A DNA stretch of 64,000 nt from Ramlibacter pinisoli (GCF_009758015.1 NZ_WSEL01000009.1:1158501-1222500); one strand, 5' to 3'. Positions 43,092-51,932 are shown, counted from the first letter of the stretch. Program-made: numbers and translations. The notes: a model not told the origin generated them from the sequence alone.

Positions 43092-43324
43092 GGGCTTGCC
43101 CCGCCCTCACCCTTGCCGGCCGCGCGAAGGGGCCGGAGCAGGTGCTGCAGCCCGTTGTGGTCGATCTCGTGCATCAAGGCAAGCAGGCGGCCCAACTGCC
43201 CGGGCGGGAAGCCTTCCCGGGCGAACCAGTTCAGGTAGTTGCCCGGCAGGTCGGCGATCAGCGTGCCCTTGTACTTGCCATAGGGCATCTCGGTCTTGAG
43301 CAGGAGGTCCAGGGGTTCCGACAT
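43088..43324 (-). CDS. DUF3820 family small protein
   Basis: 78 aa. The family motif is plain: LLLKTEMPYGKYKGTLIADL then PGNYLNWFAREGFP and a helical end (QLGRLLALMHEIDHNGLQHL). The domain also occurs in exonuclease-related contexts and in a quorum-linked protein, with no agreed function. Starts 65 bp after fahA and overlaps the nitrilase gene by 4 bp. Confidence 0.85.
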   Translation of the reverse strand: MSEPLDLLLKTEMPYGKYKGTLIADLPGNYLNWFAREGFPPGQLGRLLALMHEIDHNGLQHLLRPLRAAGKGEGGASP

Positions 43325-43389
43325 GCGCAGGATTGTCGCGCCGCCGACCAGGACCGCTGGCTCCCGCAAGCGGCCGCCAGCCGCCTGGC

Positions 43390-44706
43390 TCAGCCGCGCG
43401 CTGGTAGCACCGTGCCCGTGCAGGGACCGAAGCCGATGCGCGCGGCACCCGCTCGCTCGCACCGGCCACGCAGGGTGACGGTGTCGCCGTCTTCCAGCCA
43501 GGTGCGGGTTTCACCACCAGGCAGCTGCACCGGGTGCTTGCCGGCCTCGGTGAGCTCGATCAGCGCCGCGGCCTGGGCCAGCGTCGGGCCGGACAGCGTG
43601 CCGCTGCCGAACAGGTCGCCGGGCCGGAGGTTGCAGCCGTTGACCGTGTGATGGGCCACCAGCTGGGCCGCCGTCCAGTAGGCGTGCCGGTAGTTCGTCG
43701 TGCTGATGCTGGCGGCAGGAATGCCGGCCTGGCCCATGCGGGCGGTCTGCAGCTCCACCTGGAGTGCGATGTCGAAGGCACCCCGGCTGCGCACCTGCGG
43801 CGAGTCGAGGTACTGCAGCGGCGACGGGTCGCCATCGGGCCGCTCCAGCGGCGCGCGGAACGGCTCCAGCGCCTCCAGCGTCACGATCCACGGCGACAGC
43901 GTGGTGGCGAAGCTCTTGGACAGGAAGGGCCCGAGCGGCTGGTATTCCCAGGCCTGGATGTCGCGCGCGGACCAGTCGTTGAGCAGGCTGATGCCGAACA
44001 CGTGCTCCTCGGCGCGGTCGATCGGGATCGGCTCGCCGCGCGCGTTGCCGGCGCCGATCCAGATGCCCAGTTCCAGTTCGATGTCGAGCCGCCTGGAGGG
44101 GCCGACGGCTGGCCGTGCGGCGCCGGGCGCCATGGTCTGGCCCTGCGGACGCGCAAAGGCCTCGCCCGAGATGCCCAGGCTGGAGCTTCGGCCGTGGTAG
44201 CCGATCGGCACCCACTTGTAGTTGGGCAACAGCGGGTTGTCCGGACGGAACTGGCGGCCGATGTTGGTGGCGTGGTGGATGGACGTGTAGAAGTCCGTGT
44301 AGTCGCCCACCAGCGCCGGAACCTCGTGCTCCGCCTGCGCCTGCGGCACCAGGCAGTTCTCGAGCAGCGGCTGTTCCTTCGCGCCCTGGCGGAGCGCCCG
44401 CGACAGGGCCAGCCGCAGCTGGCTCCAGGCCGCGGGCCCGAGTGCCATCAAGCCGTTGAGCCTGTCCGCCGAAGCTGACTGCAGCGCCCGGCCTGCCATC
44501 CCCTCGAAGGGGGCGATGCGGGCCACGGCCGCCAGGTCCAGCACCTGGTTGCCGATCGCTACGCCGCCGCGCCATGGCTCGCCGGCCCCGCGCCGGCGGA
44601 AGATGCCGAAGGGAAGGTTCTGGATGGGGAAGTCCCCGGCCGGCTCGTTGGCGCTGGCCACCCAGCTGCGCAGCGCCGGATCATGGGTCTCGTTCAGGCC
44701 CGTCAT
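43390..44706 (-). CDS. fahA: Fumarylacetoacetase
   Basis: 438 aa, full-length homogentisate-pathway FAH rather than the short FAHD type. It has the SH3-like N-terminal domain (GDFPIQNLPFGIFRR) and catalytic domain with DYTDFYTSIHHATNIGRQFR (Asp metal ligand and catalytic His), WVPIGYHGRSSS, LDIELELGIWIG, ISLLNDWSARDIQAWEYQPL and LFGSGTLSGP. Splits fumarylacetoacetate or a similar 1,3-diketone. Its ATG overlaps the VOC gene stop. No homogentisate dioxygenase is present, so a parallel ring-cleavage pathway is likely. Confidence 0.95.
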   Translation of the reverse strand: MTGLNETHDPALRSWVASANEPAGDFPIQNLPFGIFRRRGAGEPWRGGVAIGNQVLDLAAVARIAPFEGMAGRALQSASADRLNGLMALGPAAWSQLRLALSRALRQGAKEQPLLENCLVPQAQAEHEVPALVGDYTDFYTSIHHATNIGRQFRPDNPLLPNYKWVPIGYHGRSSSLGISGEAFARPQGQTMAPGAARPAVGPSRRLDIELELGIWIGAGNARGEPIPIDRAEEHVFGISLLNDWSARDIQAWEYQPLGPFLSKSFATTLSPWIVTLEALEPFRAPLERPDGDPSPLQYLDSPQVRSRGAFDIALQVELQTARMGQAGIPAASISTTNYRHAYWTAAQLVAHHTVNGCNLRPGDLFGSGTLSGPTLAQAAALIELTEAGKHPVQLPGGETRTWLEDGDTVTLRGRCERAGAARIGFGPCTGTVLPARG

Positions 44707-45260
44707 GCGCCCAGCGCCTTCTCGTGCATCCAGGCTGCATGCTTGGGCGCGCGCTTGGTGCGGCTCCACTCCTCCAGCATCGCCCACTTCACCTCGGCCG
44801 CCTTGGCCGCGAGGTCCGGCGTGCTGGTGTCGGCGGCCAGCTCGAGCCGGTGGCCGTTCGGGTCGAAGAAGTAGATCGACTTGAACAGCGTGTGGTCGGT
44901 CACGCCGACCACCGGGATGCCGTCGGCCTGCAGCCGCGCCTTGACGCGTTCGAGTTCCTCGACGGAGCCGACCTCGAAGGCGATGTGCTGCACCCAGTCC
45001 GGCGTGTTGGCGTCGCGGCCCATCTGGGGCGCGTTCGGCAGCTCGAAGAACGCGAGCACGTTGCCGCCGCCGGCATCCAGGAAGATGTGCATGTACGGAT
45101 CCGGCGCCTTGGTCGAGGGCACGTGGTCCTCGGCAAAGGCGAGCTGGAAGTCCATGCCCAGGTACTTGGCGTACCACTCGACGGTCTGCTTCGCGTCCTT
45201 GCAGCGGTACGCGACATGGTGGATCTTGAGGATGTTCATGGGTTGTGGAGTCAGGGCCAT
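44703..45260 (-). CDS. VOC-superfamily protein, possible ring-cleaving dioxygenase or lyase
   Basis: 185 aa. Two beta-alpha-beta-beta-beta modules: ILKIHHVAYRCKDAKQTVEW with metal His, FLDAGGGNVLAFFELP, then DWVQHIAFEVGS (second His) and SIYFFDPNGHRLELAA with terminal Glu ligand. A C-terminal helical tail (VKWAMLEEWSRTKRAPKHAA) is added. Position between a P450 hydroxylase and fumarylacetoacetase suggests extradiol-type cleavage, but glyoxalase-like chemistry is possible. ATG 45260 overlaps the P450 stop (ATGA), which decided it over ATG 45239. Confidence 0.85.
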   Translation of the reverse strand: MALTPQPMNILKIHHVAYRCKDAKQTVEWYAKYLGMDFQLAFAEDHVPSTKAPDPYMHIFLDAGGGNVLAFFELPNAPQMGRDANTPDWVQHIAFEVGSVEELERVKARLQADGIPVVGVTDHTLFKSIYFFDPNGHRLELAADTSTPDLAAKAAEVKWAMLEEWSRTKRAPKHAAWMHEKALGA

Positions 45261-47605
45261 CAGATTTCCAGGACCAGCCGGCCGCCTGCGCAGGCGCGCG
45301 AACAGCAGGCCATCATCTTGTCGCCCGCCTGTCGCTCGGCGCGGGTGAGCACCACGTCGCGGTGGTCCACCTCGCCGGACAGCACGTGCACTTCGCAGGA
45401 GCCGCACAGGCCCTCGCCGCAGTCGCTCGGCACGTCGATGTTCGCGGCGCGCAGCGCCTCCAGCAGCGTGCGGTCGGCGGGCACGGACACGACCAGGCCC
45501 GAGTCCTTGCACTCGACCTCGAACGCCAGCTCCCGGCTGGGGTCGAGCTTGCCGGGCGCGGCCTGGAAGTGCTCGACGCGCAGCGCGTCGTCGGGCCAGG
45601 CGGCGCAGCAGGCGGCCAGTTCGTCCAGCAGCCGTGCGGGACCGCAAGCGTAGACGCGGGTGTCCGGCCGCGGTTCGGCCAGCAACGCGCGGTAGTCGGC
45701 GCGCGTGCCCTCGTCCCTGACGTGCAGGTGCAGGCGGTCGCCGTGCAGCGCCGCCAGCTCCTGCACGTAGGCCATGGTGGCACGCGACCGCCCGCTGTAG
45801 TGCAGCTCGTAGTCCATGCCCAGCTCGCGGGCGCGCCGGGCCATGGCAGCGATGGGGGTGATGCCGATGCCGCCGGCCACGAGGATCACCCGGCGGGCGC
45901 CCTCCTCCTCGAAGCGGAAGTGGTTGCGCGGCCCGCGGACCGTGAGCAGGTCGCCCGGCCTGGCGTTCGCGTGGATCCACGCCGAGCCGCCGCGGCTGGC
46001 CGGATCCCTGAGCACGGCCACCTGCAGCGCGCCGGCGTCGGCCGGATCGCCGCACAGGGAGTACTGGCGCGACAGCCCCTCCCCGCCGCACAGGAGGTCG
46101 ATGTGGGCGCCGGGCGTCCAGCGTGGGAGGGCACGGCCGTCGGCCGGCGCCAGCCGCAGCTCGACGATGTCCTCGGCGACGGTGCGCACGCCCTCCACCC
46201 GCAGCGTCCGCGCGACGGCGGCCCGGGACGACTCGCCGATGCGCACCGGTTGCGACCGGCCCAGGACGGCCGGGTCGCGCCGCTCGGGGTTGAGCGCCGG
46301 GTCCCATTCCACCAGCAGGTGCTCCGGCCCGCGGAACGAGGTGTTCGACAGGTAGTGGAAGGTCTGCGGCGCCAGCGTCATGTGCGGCAGGCGCCGCGAC
46401 AGCTCCTCCAGGAAGATCTGCAGCTCCATGCGCGCCAGGTTCTTGCCCATGCACTGGTGCGCGCCGTAACCGAAGGAAAGGTGGTCGCCGGCGTTGTCGC
46501 GATGGATGTCGAGCAGGTCGGCCTCGGCGAAGTGGCGGCCGTCGTGGTTGCCCGAGGCCATCACCATCAGCACCCTGGAGCCGGCCGGCAGCGTGACGCC
46601 GGCGACGTCCACGTCGCGCAGGGCCACGCGGCGCCAGGCGATGATCGATCCGGAAAAGCGCAGGCACTCCTCCACCGCGTTCGGGATCAGCGAGGGGTCC
46701 TCGCACAGCTCGCGCCACGCGGTGGGGTGCTGCAGCAGCAGGCGCACCGCGTTGGCCGTGGCGTTGGCCGTGGTCTCGTGCGCGGCGACGATGCCGGCCA
46801 TCATCATCGAGTGCAGGTACGAATCCGTCACGACGTCGGGATGCTCGGCCTGCATGCGGATGCCGAACTTCATCCAGCCGGTCCCGGAGGGATCGCGCCG
46901 CATCTTCTCCAGGATGTTGCCGGCCAGCTGCCAGAAGTTGCCCACCGCGTCCGCGACCCGCAATTGCTCGTGCTCGTCGGGACGCCCCCAGGTGTTGACG
47001 GTGTGCGCGATCGAGTACTTGCGCAGCAGCGGCATGTCCTCCTCGTCCACGCCCAGGAAGTGCAGCGCGATGGTCAGCGGCACCTCCCACAGCATCTGGT
47101 CCACCAGGTCCGCGCGGCCGTCGTCGATGAACCGGTCCACGTACTCGCGCGCCAGCTTGCGCACCAGCGGCTCGTGGTGGCGCAGCGCCTCCGGCGTGAA
47201 CGGCTCCAGCAACAGCCTGCGCCGCGCCATGTGGGCCGGCTCGTCCTCGTTGACCAGCGTGCGGCTCATCGCATAGCCGTACGACGCGAGCACCTGCTGC
47301 GCCGCCTCGCTGGGCGGGGTGATCTTCTCCAGCGCGTTCGACGGACTGAAGCTGCCGTGGTCGCGGAAGATGGCCTTGATGTCGTCGTAGCGCGAGACGA
47401 CCCAGTAGCCCAGCGTCGGGTTGTAGAAGACCGGCTCCTGCTCGCGCGCCCAGCGCAGGTACTCCGGCGGATCCTGCAGGTAGGCGTCCTCGAACGGGTC
47501 GAAGGCGGCCGCGCGGGCGCTGACGGGGCAGCCGTTGGGCGCGCGCAGCGCAGCGTGGTCCACGGGACAGCCGGAGGTGACGGAGCGGGGAAGTGGCGCG
47601 TTCAT
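45260..47605 (-). CDS. Self-sufficient cytochrome P450 (P450-PFOR-[2Fe-2S], CYP116B type)
   Basis: 781-aa fusion. Residues 1-440 are P450 with I-helix AGIVAAHETTANATANAV, ExxR at 313-316 and heme ligand C385 in FGYGAHQCMG. Residues 465-690 are a phthalate-dioxygenase-reductase-like part with FMN motif RQYSL (513-517) and NADH loop GGIGITPI (578-585). Residues 695-781 are a plant-type ferredoxin with C729, C734, C737 and C767. Electrons flow NAD(P)H-FMN-FeS-heme. Start ATG 47605; ATG 47638 would extend through the IclR operator. Leads the catabolic operon, so its substrate is probably the pathway entry compound. Confidence 0.95.
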   Translation of the reverse strand: MNAPLPRSVTSGCPVDHAALRAPNGCPVSARAAAFDPFEDAYLQDPPEYLRWAREQEPVFYNPTLGYWVVSRYDDIKAIFRDHGSFSPSNALEKITPPSEAAQQVLASYGYAMSRTLVNEDEPAHMARRRLLLEPFTPEALRHHEPLVRKLAREYVDRFIDDGRADLVDQMLWEVPLTIALHFLGVDEEDMPLLRKYSIAHTVNTWGRPDEHEQLRVADAVGNFWQLAGNILEKMRRDPSGTGWMKFGIRMQAEHPDVVTDSYLHSMMMAGIVAAHETTANATANAVRLLLQHPTAWRELCEDPSLIPNAVEECLRFSGSIIAWRRVALRDVDVAGVTLPAGSRVLMVMASGNHDGRHFAEADLLDIHRDNAGDHLSFGYGAHQCMGKNLARMELQIFLEELSRRLPHMTLAPQTFHYLSNTSFRGPEHLLVEWDPALNPERRDPAVLGRSQPVRIGESSRAAVARTLRVEGVRTVAEDIVELRLAPADGRALPRWTPGAHIDLLCGGEGLSRQYSLCGDPADAGALQVAVLRDPASRGGSAWIHANARPGDLLTVRGPRNHFRFEEEGARRVILVAGGIGITPIAAMARRARELGMDYELHYSGRSRATMAYVQELAALHGDRLHLHVRDEGTRADYRALLAEPRPDTRVYACGPARLLDELAACCAAWPDDALRVEHFQAAPGKLDPSRELAFEVECKDSGLVVSVPADRTLLEALRAANIDVPSDCGEGLCGSCEVHVLSGEVDHRDVVLTRAERQAGDKMMACCSRACAGGRLVLEI

Positions 47606-47611
47606 GAGTTC

Positions 47612-47636
47612 TACGCTTTGCGTAATCGGTTTACGC
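47612..47636. promoter_or_regulatory. IclR operator, P450 side
   Basis: TACGC-TTT-GCGTA-N7-TACGC, exactly the architecture repeated at 48564-48588. It ends seven bases from the P450 ATG, so bound protein would block initiation. A further TACGC follows at 47641-47645. Confidence 0.75.
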
Positions 47637-47710
47637 ATAATACGCGAACGGCGGCTGTCCCGCCAAGTGCTGCGTCCAGCTTTTCCGCTACGACATGAGG
47701 GAAAAACCGC

Positions 47711-48529
47711 TCAGGCGGCGGCGCGACGGTCGGGCTCGTGCCCCGAGGCGATGCTGATCGCCTGTGCTTCGCGGATGACCTCGGGGCAGATGCGGCCGCC
47801 CGGGCGCGCGTCGAACCCGCTGCTGGCCCCCAGCGCCGTGAGCATGGCGCTGACCTTGCCGGTCGCGTCGAAGATCGGCGCCGAGACCGCGCTGATGCCC
47901 TTGAGCATGGTGTCGTTGACGATGGCGCAACCCTGGTCCCGCACCTGGCGGCGCAGGCGCTCGATCGGCCGCGCCCCAGCCAGCAGGGCCCGCTGCTCGG
48001 CGGGGGCGGCGGCGAATTCCTCCTCCGCCTGGCGCAGCACCGCGGCTTCGTCCGAGAAGCCCAGGAACGCCTGGCCGGTCGCCGACCACAGCAGCGGCAG
48101 CACCGAGCCCGGACGCATGTTCACCGTCACCGGCAAGGCGGGCTCCTCCATGCGCAGGACCGTGGGGCCCTTGTTGCCCATCACGGCGATGAAGCAGGTG
48201 ACCTGCAACTGCTCGCGCAGCCGCACCAATGCCCCCTCCCCCATGCGCACCGGGTCGCACTGGCGCAGCGCGGCCAGGCCAATGCGGATGGCTTCGCGCC
48301 CGAGGTAGTAGTGCTGGGTCGCCGCGTCCTGGGCCACCAGGCCTTCCTGCGCGAGGCTCGCGAGGTAGCGGTGGACCTTGGCCGTGCTCTCCTCGACGGA
48401 GTTGGCAAGGGAGGTCAGGCTGGCCGCGCCGCCGAGATCGGCCAGCGCCTTGAGGATGGCCATTCCCATCTCCGCCGACTGCACGCGCTGGCGGCGGTCG
48501 GCGGGCTTGGCGGCGGCGGATCGGGGCAT
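47711..48529 (-). CDS. IclR-family transcriptional regulator
   Basis: 272 aa. N-terminal winged HTH (MAILKALADLGGAASLTSLA and STAKVHRYLASLAQEGLV) and IclR effector domain (about 100-260) with GSVLPLLWSATGQAFLGF and the GCAIVNDTMLKGISAVSAPIF region. ATG 48529 was preferred to 48556, whose extra residues fit no family N-terminus. Lies between the P450 operon and a divergent tctC-like gene, with matching operators at both, so it probably controls all three units. Confidence 0.92.
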   Translation of the reverse strand: MPRSAAAKPADRRQRVQSAEMGMAILKALADLGGAASLTSLANSVEESTAKVHRYLASLAQEGLVAQDAATQHYYLGREAIRIGLAALRQCDPVRMGEGALVRLREQLQVTCFIAVMGNKGPTVLRMEEPALPVTVNMRPGSVLPLLWSATGQAFLGFSDEAAVLRQAEEEFAAAPAEQRALLAGARPIERLRRQVRDQGCAIVNDTMLKGISAVSAPIFDATGKVSAMLTALGASSGFDARPGGRICPEVIREAQAISIASGHEPDRRAAA

Positions 48530-48563
48530 GGACGGAGCGTAGGCGATTCGGAGCACCGCATTT

Positions 48564-48588
48564 TACGCTTGGCGTAGTACGATTACGC
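48564..48588. promoter_or_regulatory. IclR operator, iclR/tctC side
   Basis: TACGC-TTG-GCGTA-N7-TACGC in the divergent region, 35 bp upstream of the iclR start and 30 bp upstream of the tctC start. Identical spacing to the site at 47612-47636. Confidence 0.75.
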
Positions 48589-48617
48589 TACCGAGACATC
48601 CATCCCTAGGAGCATCC

Positions 48618-49595
48618 GTGATCAACAGACGACGCGCCGCCAGCCTGCTGGCCGTCTCCGCCCTGTTCGGCGGCACCGGCACCGCCTACGCGCAAACCTA
48701 CCCCGCCAAGAGCATCCGTTGGGTGGTCCCCTACCCGGCCGGCGGTGGCTCGGACTTCCTGGCCCGCACCATCGGCCAGCAGCTGTCCACGCAGGCCGGC
48801 CAGACCGTGCTGGTGGACAACAAGCCGGGCGGCAACACGGCCATCGCCGCGGTGGACGTAGCGCGCTCGCCGGCCGACGGCTACACCATCCTCTCGGCCG
48901 ACAACGGCACCATGGTGTTCAACCCGGCCCTGTATTCCAAGCTCACCTACAACCCCGAGAGCGACCTGGTGCCGGTGACGCTCATGGGCAAGTTCCCCAT
49001 GATCCTGGTCGTGGGCCCCGGCTCCGACGCGAAGGACGCGCGCGACTTCATCGCCAAGGCCAAGGCCCGCCCCGGCAGCGTCAACTACGGTTCGGCCGGC
49101 GCCGGCAGCCCGCACCACCTGGCCATGGAACTGCTGAAGGTCCATGCCGGGCTGCACATGGTCCATATCCCGTACCGCGGCGCTGCGCCCGCCCTCGCCG
49201 ACCTGGCGGGTGGGCAGGTGCCCGCCATGATGGTCGACCTGGCCGCCGGCGCGGGCTTCATCAAGGGCGGCAAGATCCGCGCGCTGGCGGTGGCCAACCC
49301 CACGCGCCTGCCGCAACTGCCGGACGTGCCCACGTTCGCCGAACTGGGCTTCAAGAACGTCGAGGCCGCCGCCCAGGTGGGCATCGTGGCGCCCGCCCGC
49401 ACGCCGGCCGACGTGGTCAATGCCCTGCAGAAGCAGGTGGCCGCCGCGATCAACACGCCGGCCGTGCGCCAGAAGCTGGTGGATTTCGGCATCGAGCCGG
49501 TCGCCAGCACGCCGCAGGACTACGCAGACCTGAACCGCAGCGAAGTCGCGCGCTGGCACAAGCTGATTCGCGATCAGAAGATTTCGCTCGACTGA
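48618..49595 (+). CDS. Bug/TctC-family periplasmic solute-binding protein
   Basis: 325 aa from GTG 48618 with TAGGAG ahead of it. Signal peptide with double arginine (MINRRRAASLLAVSALFGGT), then family motifs IRWVVPYPAGGGSDFLARTI, VLVDNKPGGNTAIAAVDVAR and HIPYRGAAPALADLAGGQV. Probably captures the substrate of the adjoining P450 pathway, given the shared IclR operator. No transporter membrane genes are nearby. Confidence 0.93.
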   Translation: MINRRRAASLLAVSALFGGTGTAYAQTYPAKSIRWVVPYPAGGGSDFLARTIGQQLSTQAGQTVLVDNKPGGNTAIAAVDVARSPADGYTILSADNGTMVFNPALYSKLTYNPESDLVPVTLMGKFPMILVVGPGSDAKDARDFIAKAKARPGSVNYGSAGAGSPHHLAMELLKVHAGLHMVHIPYRGAAPALADLAGGQVPAMMVDLAAGAGFIKGGKIRALAVANPTRLPQLPDVPTFAELGFKNVEAAAQVGIVAPARTPADVVNALQKQVAAAINTPAVRQKLVDFGIEPVASTPQDYADLNRSEVARWHKLIRDQKISLD

Positions 49596-50287
49596 TCGTT
49601 CGACCGGCGCCGGGCTGCCGGACCGGACGAAGCGATCCGGCGCGACAACTCGCTCCCGCGTGCCGCCAGGAAGGCCTGCAGCCGCTCGGCATGGTCCGGG
49701 AGGGCGGCGGCCCGGACCGAAGGCCGGCCGGACAGCGCGGCCCGCCAGGCCCGCACGCGGGGCGTGTGGTCGAAGCAGCCGGGTTCACCGACCGACTCGA
49801 ACGCGTCGAAGTAGCGGAACACGGGGGCGAACACCGCATCCACGATGCTGAACGAGGCGCCGGCGAAGAACGGCCCTTCGGCGTCCAGCGCCTGCTCAAG
49901 CTGCCCGAAGCGCGCGCGCAGCAGGTCGCGCTGCGTCTCAAGCTGCCTCGCGTCGGCGGCTCGGTAGTAGGCGCCGATCGTGTCCAGCACGCCGGAGCCG
50001 AACTCCGTCCACGCGCGATGCCGCGCCCGCTGCAGCGCGTCCTCGGGATGCAGGCGCGGCGGCCGGGTGTCGTCGAGGTATTCGCAGATCACCGCCGACT
50101 CGAAGATCGCCTCGCCGCCGGCCAGCAGCACCGGCACCTTGCCCAGCGGCGAGATCGCGGTGAACCAGTCCGGCTTCGCGGCGAGGTCGACCCAGCGGCG
50201 GGAGAACGGCACGCCCTTCTCGGCCAGGACGATCGCCGCGCGCTGGACGTAGGGGCAAAGGACATGGCTGACCAGCGTGAGTTCCAC
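49574..50287 (-). CDS. Glutathione S-transferase, Cys-type (omega-like)
   Basis: 237 aa from GTG 50287, two bases after the stop of the upstream GST gene. The thioredoxin-like half starts with SHVLCPYVQRAAIVLAEKG, a CPY active-site cysteine as in omega/stringent-starvation-type GSTs, and has PLGKVPVLLAGGEAIFES for glutathione binding. Helical half from about 90. It could serve as a cis-trans isomerase or dehalogenase-like step in the adjoining aromatic pathway. Its 3' end overlaps the convergent tctC gene by 22 bp. Confidence 0.88.
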   Translation of the reverse strand: MELTLVSHVLCPYVQRAAIVLAEKGVPFSRRWVDLAAKPDWFTAISPLGKVPVLLAGGEAIFESAVICEYLDDTRPPRLHPEDALQRARHRAWTEFGSGVLDTIGAYYRAADARQLETQRDLLRARFGQLEQALDAEGPFFAGASFSIVDAVFAPVFRYFDAFESVGEPGCFDHTPRVRAWRAALSGRPSVRAAALPDHAERLQAFLAARGSELSRRIASSGPAARRRSNDQSSEIF

Positions 50288-50289
50288 GG

Positions 50290-50904
50290 TCAGCCTTTCA
50301 GCAGGCCTTCGGCCTGCAGCGCGGCCCGCACCTGGGGACGCGCACGGACACGATCGAGCCAGGCCACCACGCTGGGCCAGCTGGCCAGGCCCATGCCCAC
50401 CATGGGCGCCCAACCCATGATCGTGAAGCCGTAGGCATCGGCCACGGTGAAGCGGTCGCCCACCAGCCACTCACGCCCGGCCAGCCGCGACTCCAGGTCG
50501 CCGATGCGTTGCTTGAGCTTCGCGCGCACCGCCTGGCGGGTGGAGTCCGCCGTCTCCTTGTGGAACAGCCAGGGGCTGAAGCCCTTGTGAAGCTCGCTGG
50601 AGACGAAGGTGAGCCACTGCAGGACCTCGAAGCGCTCCCGGCTGCCGGCGGGCGGCATCAAGCCGCTGGCCGGGGCCAGGTCGCCCACGTACTGCAGCAG
50701 GGCGGCCACTTCGGTGTGGCGGCTGCCGTCGTCCAGCTCCAGCATCGGCACATAGCCGCGCGGATTGATGGCGCGATAGTCGGCCCCGGCGGCCGTGCGC
50801 CCGGCGACGGTGTCGACCTGCACCAGGTCCGCGGCGATGCCGGCTTCGCGCAGGGCGATGTGCACGGCCAGGGAGCAGTAGGCGGGGGCGAAATAGAGCT
50901 TCAT
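50290..50904 (-). CDS. gstA: Glutathione S-transferase, beta class
   Basis: 204 aa. N-terminus MKLYFAPAYCSLAVHIALRE with the beta-class catalytic C10, the INPRGYVPMLELDDG cis-Pro loop and HTEVAALLQYVGD. C-terminal helices with FTVADAYGFTIMGW. First gene of the two-gene GST operon, divergent from a LysR regulator whose probable operators lie at 50944-51001. Confidence 0.92.
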   Translation of the reverse strand: MKLYFAPAYCSLAVHIALREAGIAADLVQVDTVAGRTAAGADYRAINPRGYVPMLELDDGSRHTEVAALLQYVGDLAPASGLMPPAGSRERFEVLQWLTFVSSELHKGFSPWLFHKETADSTRQAVRAKLKQRIGDLESRLAGREWLVGDRFTVADAYGFTIMGWAPMVGMGLASWPSVVAWLDRVRARPQVRAALQAEGLLKG

Positions 50905-50943
50905 GGAAAAGTCCTCGCGGTAGTTGGTGGACGCCACTGTAGG

Positions 50944-51001
50944 ATTGCAGCGACGCAATGAGAACAGGCGTTCATGAAATCACCGATTGCATCGACGCAA
51001 T
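50944..51001. promoter_or_regulatory. Duplicated LysR operator
   Basis: Two near-identical 16-mers, ATTGCAGCGACGCAAT (50944-50959) and ATTGCATCGACGCAAT (50986-51001), each ATTGC-N6-GCAAT dyads with centres 42 bp apart, four helical turns. The first is 40 bp from the GST start, the second overlaps codons 5-10 of the lysR gene, which suggests autorepression and looping. Confidence 0.8.
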
Positions 51002-51906
51002 ACAGCCTCACGGCCGCCGACCTGGCGATGGTGCTGTCCCTGGTGCGCGGCGGCACGCTGGCGGCGGCAGCGCAGCGGTGCGGCAGCGACGCCTCCACCG
51101 TGTTCCGTTCCCTGCAGCGGCTGGAGCAGCGGCTCGGCCAGCGCCTGTTCGAGCGGACCCGCCAGGGCTACCTGCCGACCGATACCGCGAGCGACGTCGC
51201 GCGCCACGCCGAACGCATCGAAACGGAACTCGAAGCGGCGCGGGCAGCGGCCTTCGCGACGGGCGCGCAGGTGTCCGGCCGGGTGCGGCTCAGCACGACC
51301 GATTCCGTCCTGCGGGGGCTGGTCCTGCCCTGCCTGCCGGCGCTGGCGCGCGCCCATCCCCTGCTCCAGCTGGAGCTGCGCGCCACCAACGAACTCCTGA
51401 GCCTGAGCAAGCGCGACGCCGACATTGCGCTGCGCGCGACGGCCAAGCCGCCGGAACACCTGGTGGGCCGGTCGCTGGGCAGGATCCAGTTCGCGGTGTG
51501 CGGCTTGCGCTCCCGCGCCACGGCCAGGACGCCGGCTTTGGAGCAACTGGACTGGATCGCGCCGGACGACGCCATGCCGGACCACCCCTCGGTGCGCTGG
51601 CGGCGCCAGCACCTGCAGAAGGTCGCGCCGCGCCACCTGGTCGACGGCATCGTCTCGGTTGCCGACGCGATCACGGCCGGGCTGGGCGTGGGCATCGTTC
51701 CCCTGTTCATGCTGGCCGTCGAACCGCAACTCAAGGCGTTGACGCCGCCGCTGGAGGGCTGCGAATCCTCCCTCTGGCTACTCGCCCATCCCGAATCGCG
51801 CCACCTGCGGCGGATTGCCGCGGTGTACCAGCACCTCGGCGACGGCATCCGGCTGCCGCAGGCGGAAGAACCCGCCGGCCGGCGCCGGACCGGCGCCGCC
51901 AGGTGA
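50974..51906 (+). CDS. LysR-family regulator of the GST operon
   Basis: 310 aa. HTH at residues 12-70 (LAMVLSLVRGGTLAAAAQRC, DASTVFRSLQRLEQRLGQRL), then an effector domain (GRVRLSTTDSVLRGLVLPCL). The second helix of the HTH is slightly unusual (CGSDASTVFRSL instead of L-x-x-S-QPAVS). Divergent from the GST pair with strong duplicated operators. Inducer unknown. Confidence 0.92.
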   Translation: MKSPIASTQYSLTAADLAMVLSLVRGGTLAAAAQRCGSDASTVFRSLQRLEQRLGQRLFERTRQGYLPTDTASDVARHAERIETELEAARAAAFATGAQVSGRVRLSTTDSVLRGLVLPCLPALARAHPLLQLELRATNELLSLSKRDADIALRATAKPPEHLVGRSLGRIQFAVCGLRSRATARTPALEQLDWIAPDDAMPDHPSVRWRRQHLQKVAPRHLVDGIVSVADAITAGLGVGIVPLFMLAVEPQLKALTPPLEGCESSLWLLAHPESRHLRRIAAVYQHLGDGIRLPQAEEPAGRRRTGAAR

Positions 51907-51932
51907 GGGGGCGCCTGCGCCCGCTCTGGGTT

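Noticed and set aside
44703..45260. VOC protein as homogentisate dioxygenase
   Set aside because: Homogentisate 1,2-dioxygenase is a much larger cupin protein; this 185-aa protein has the VOC fold instead.
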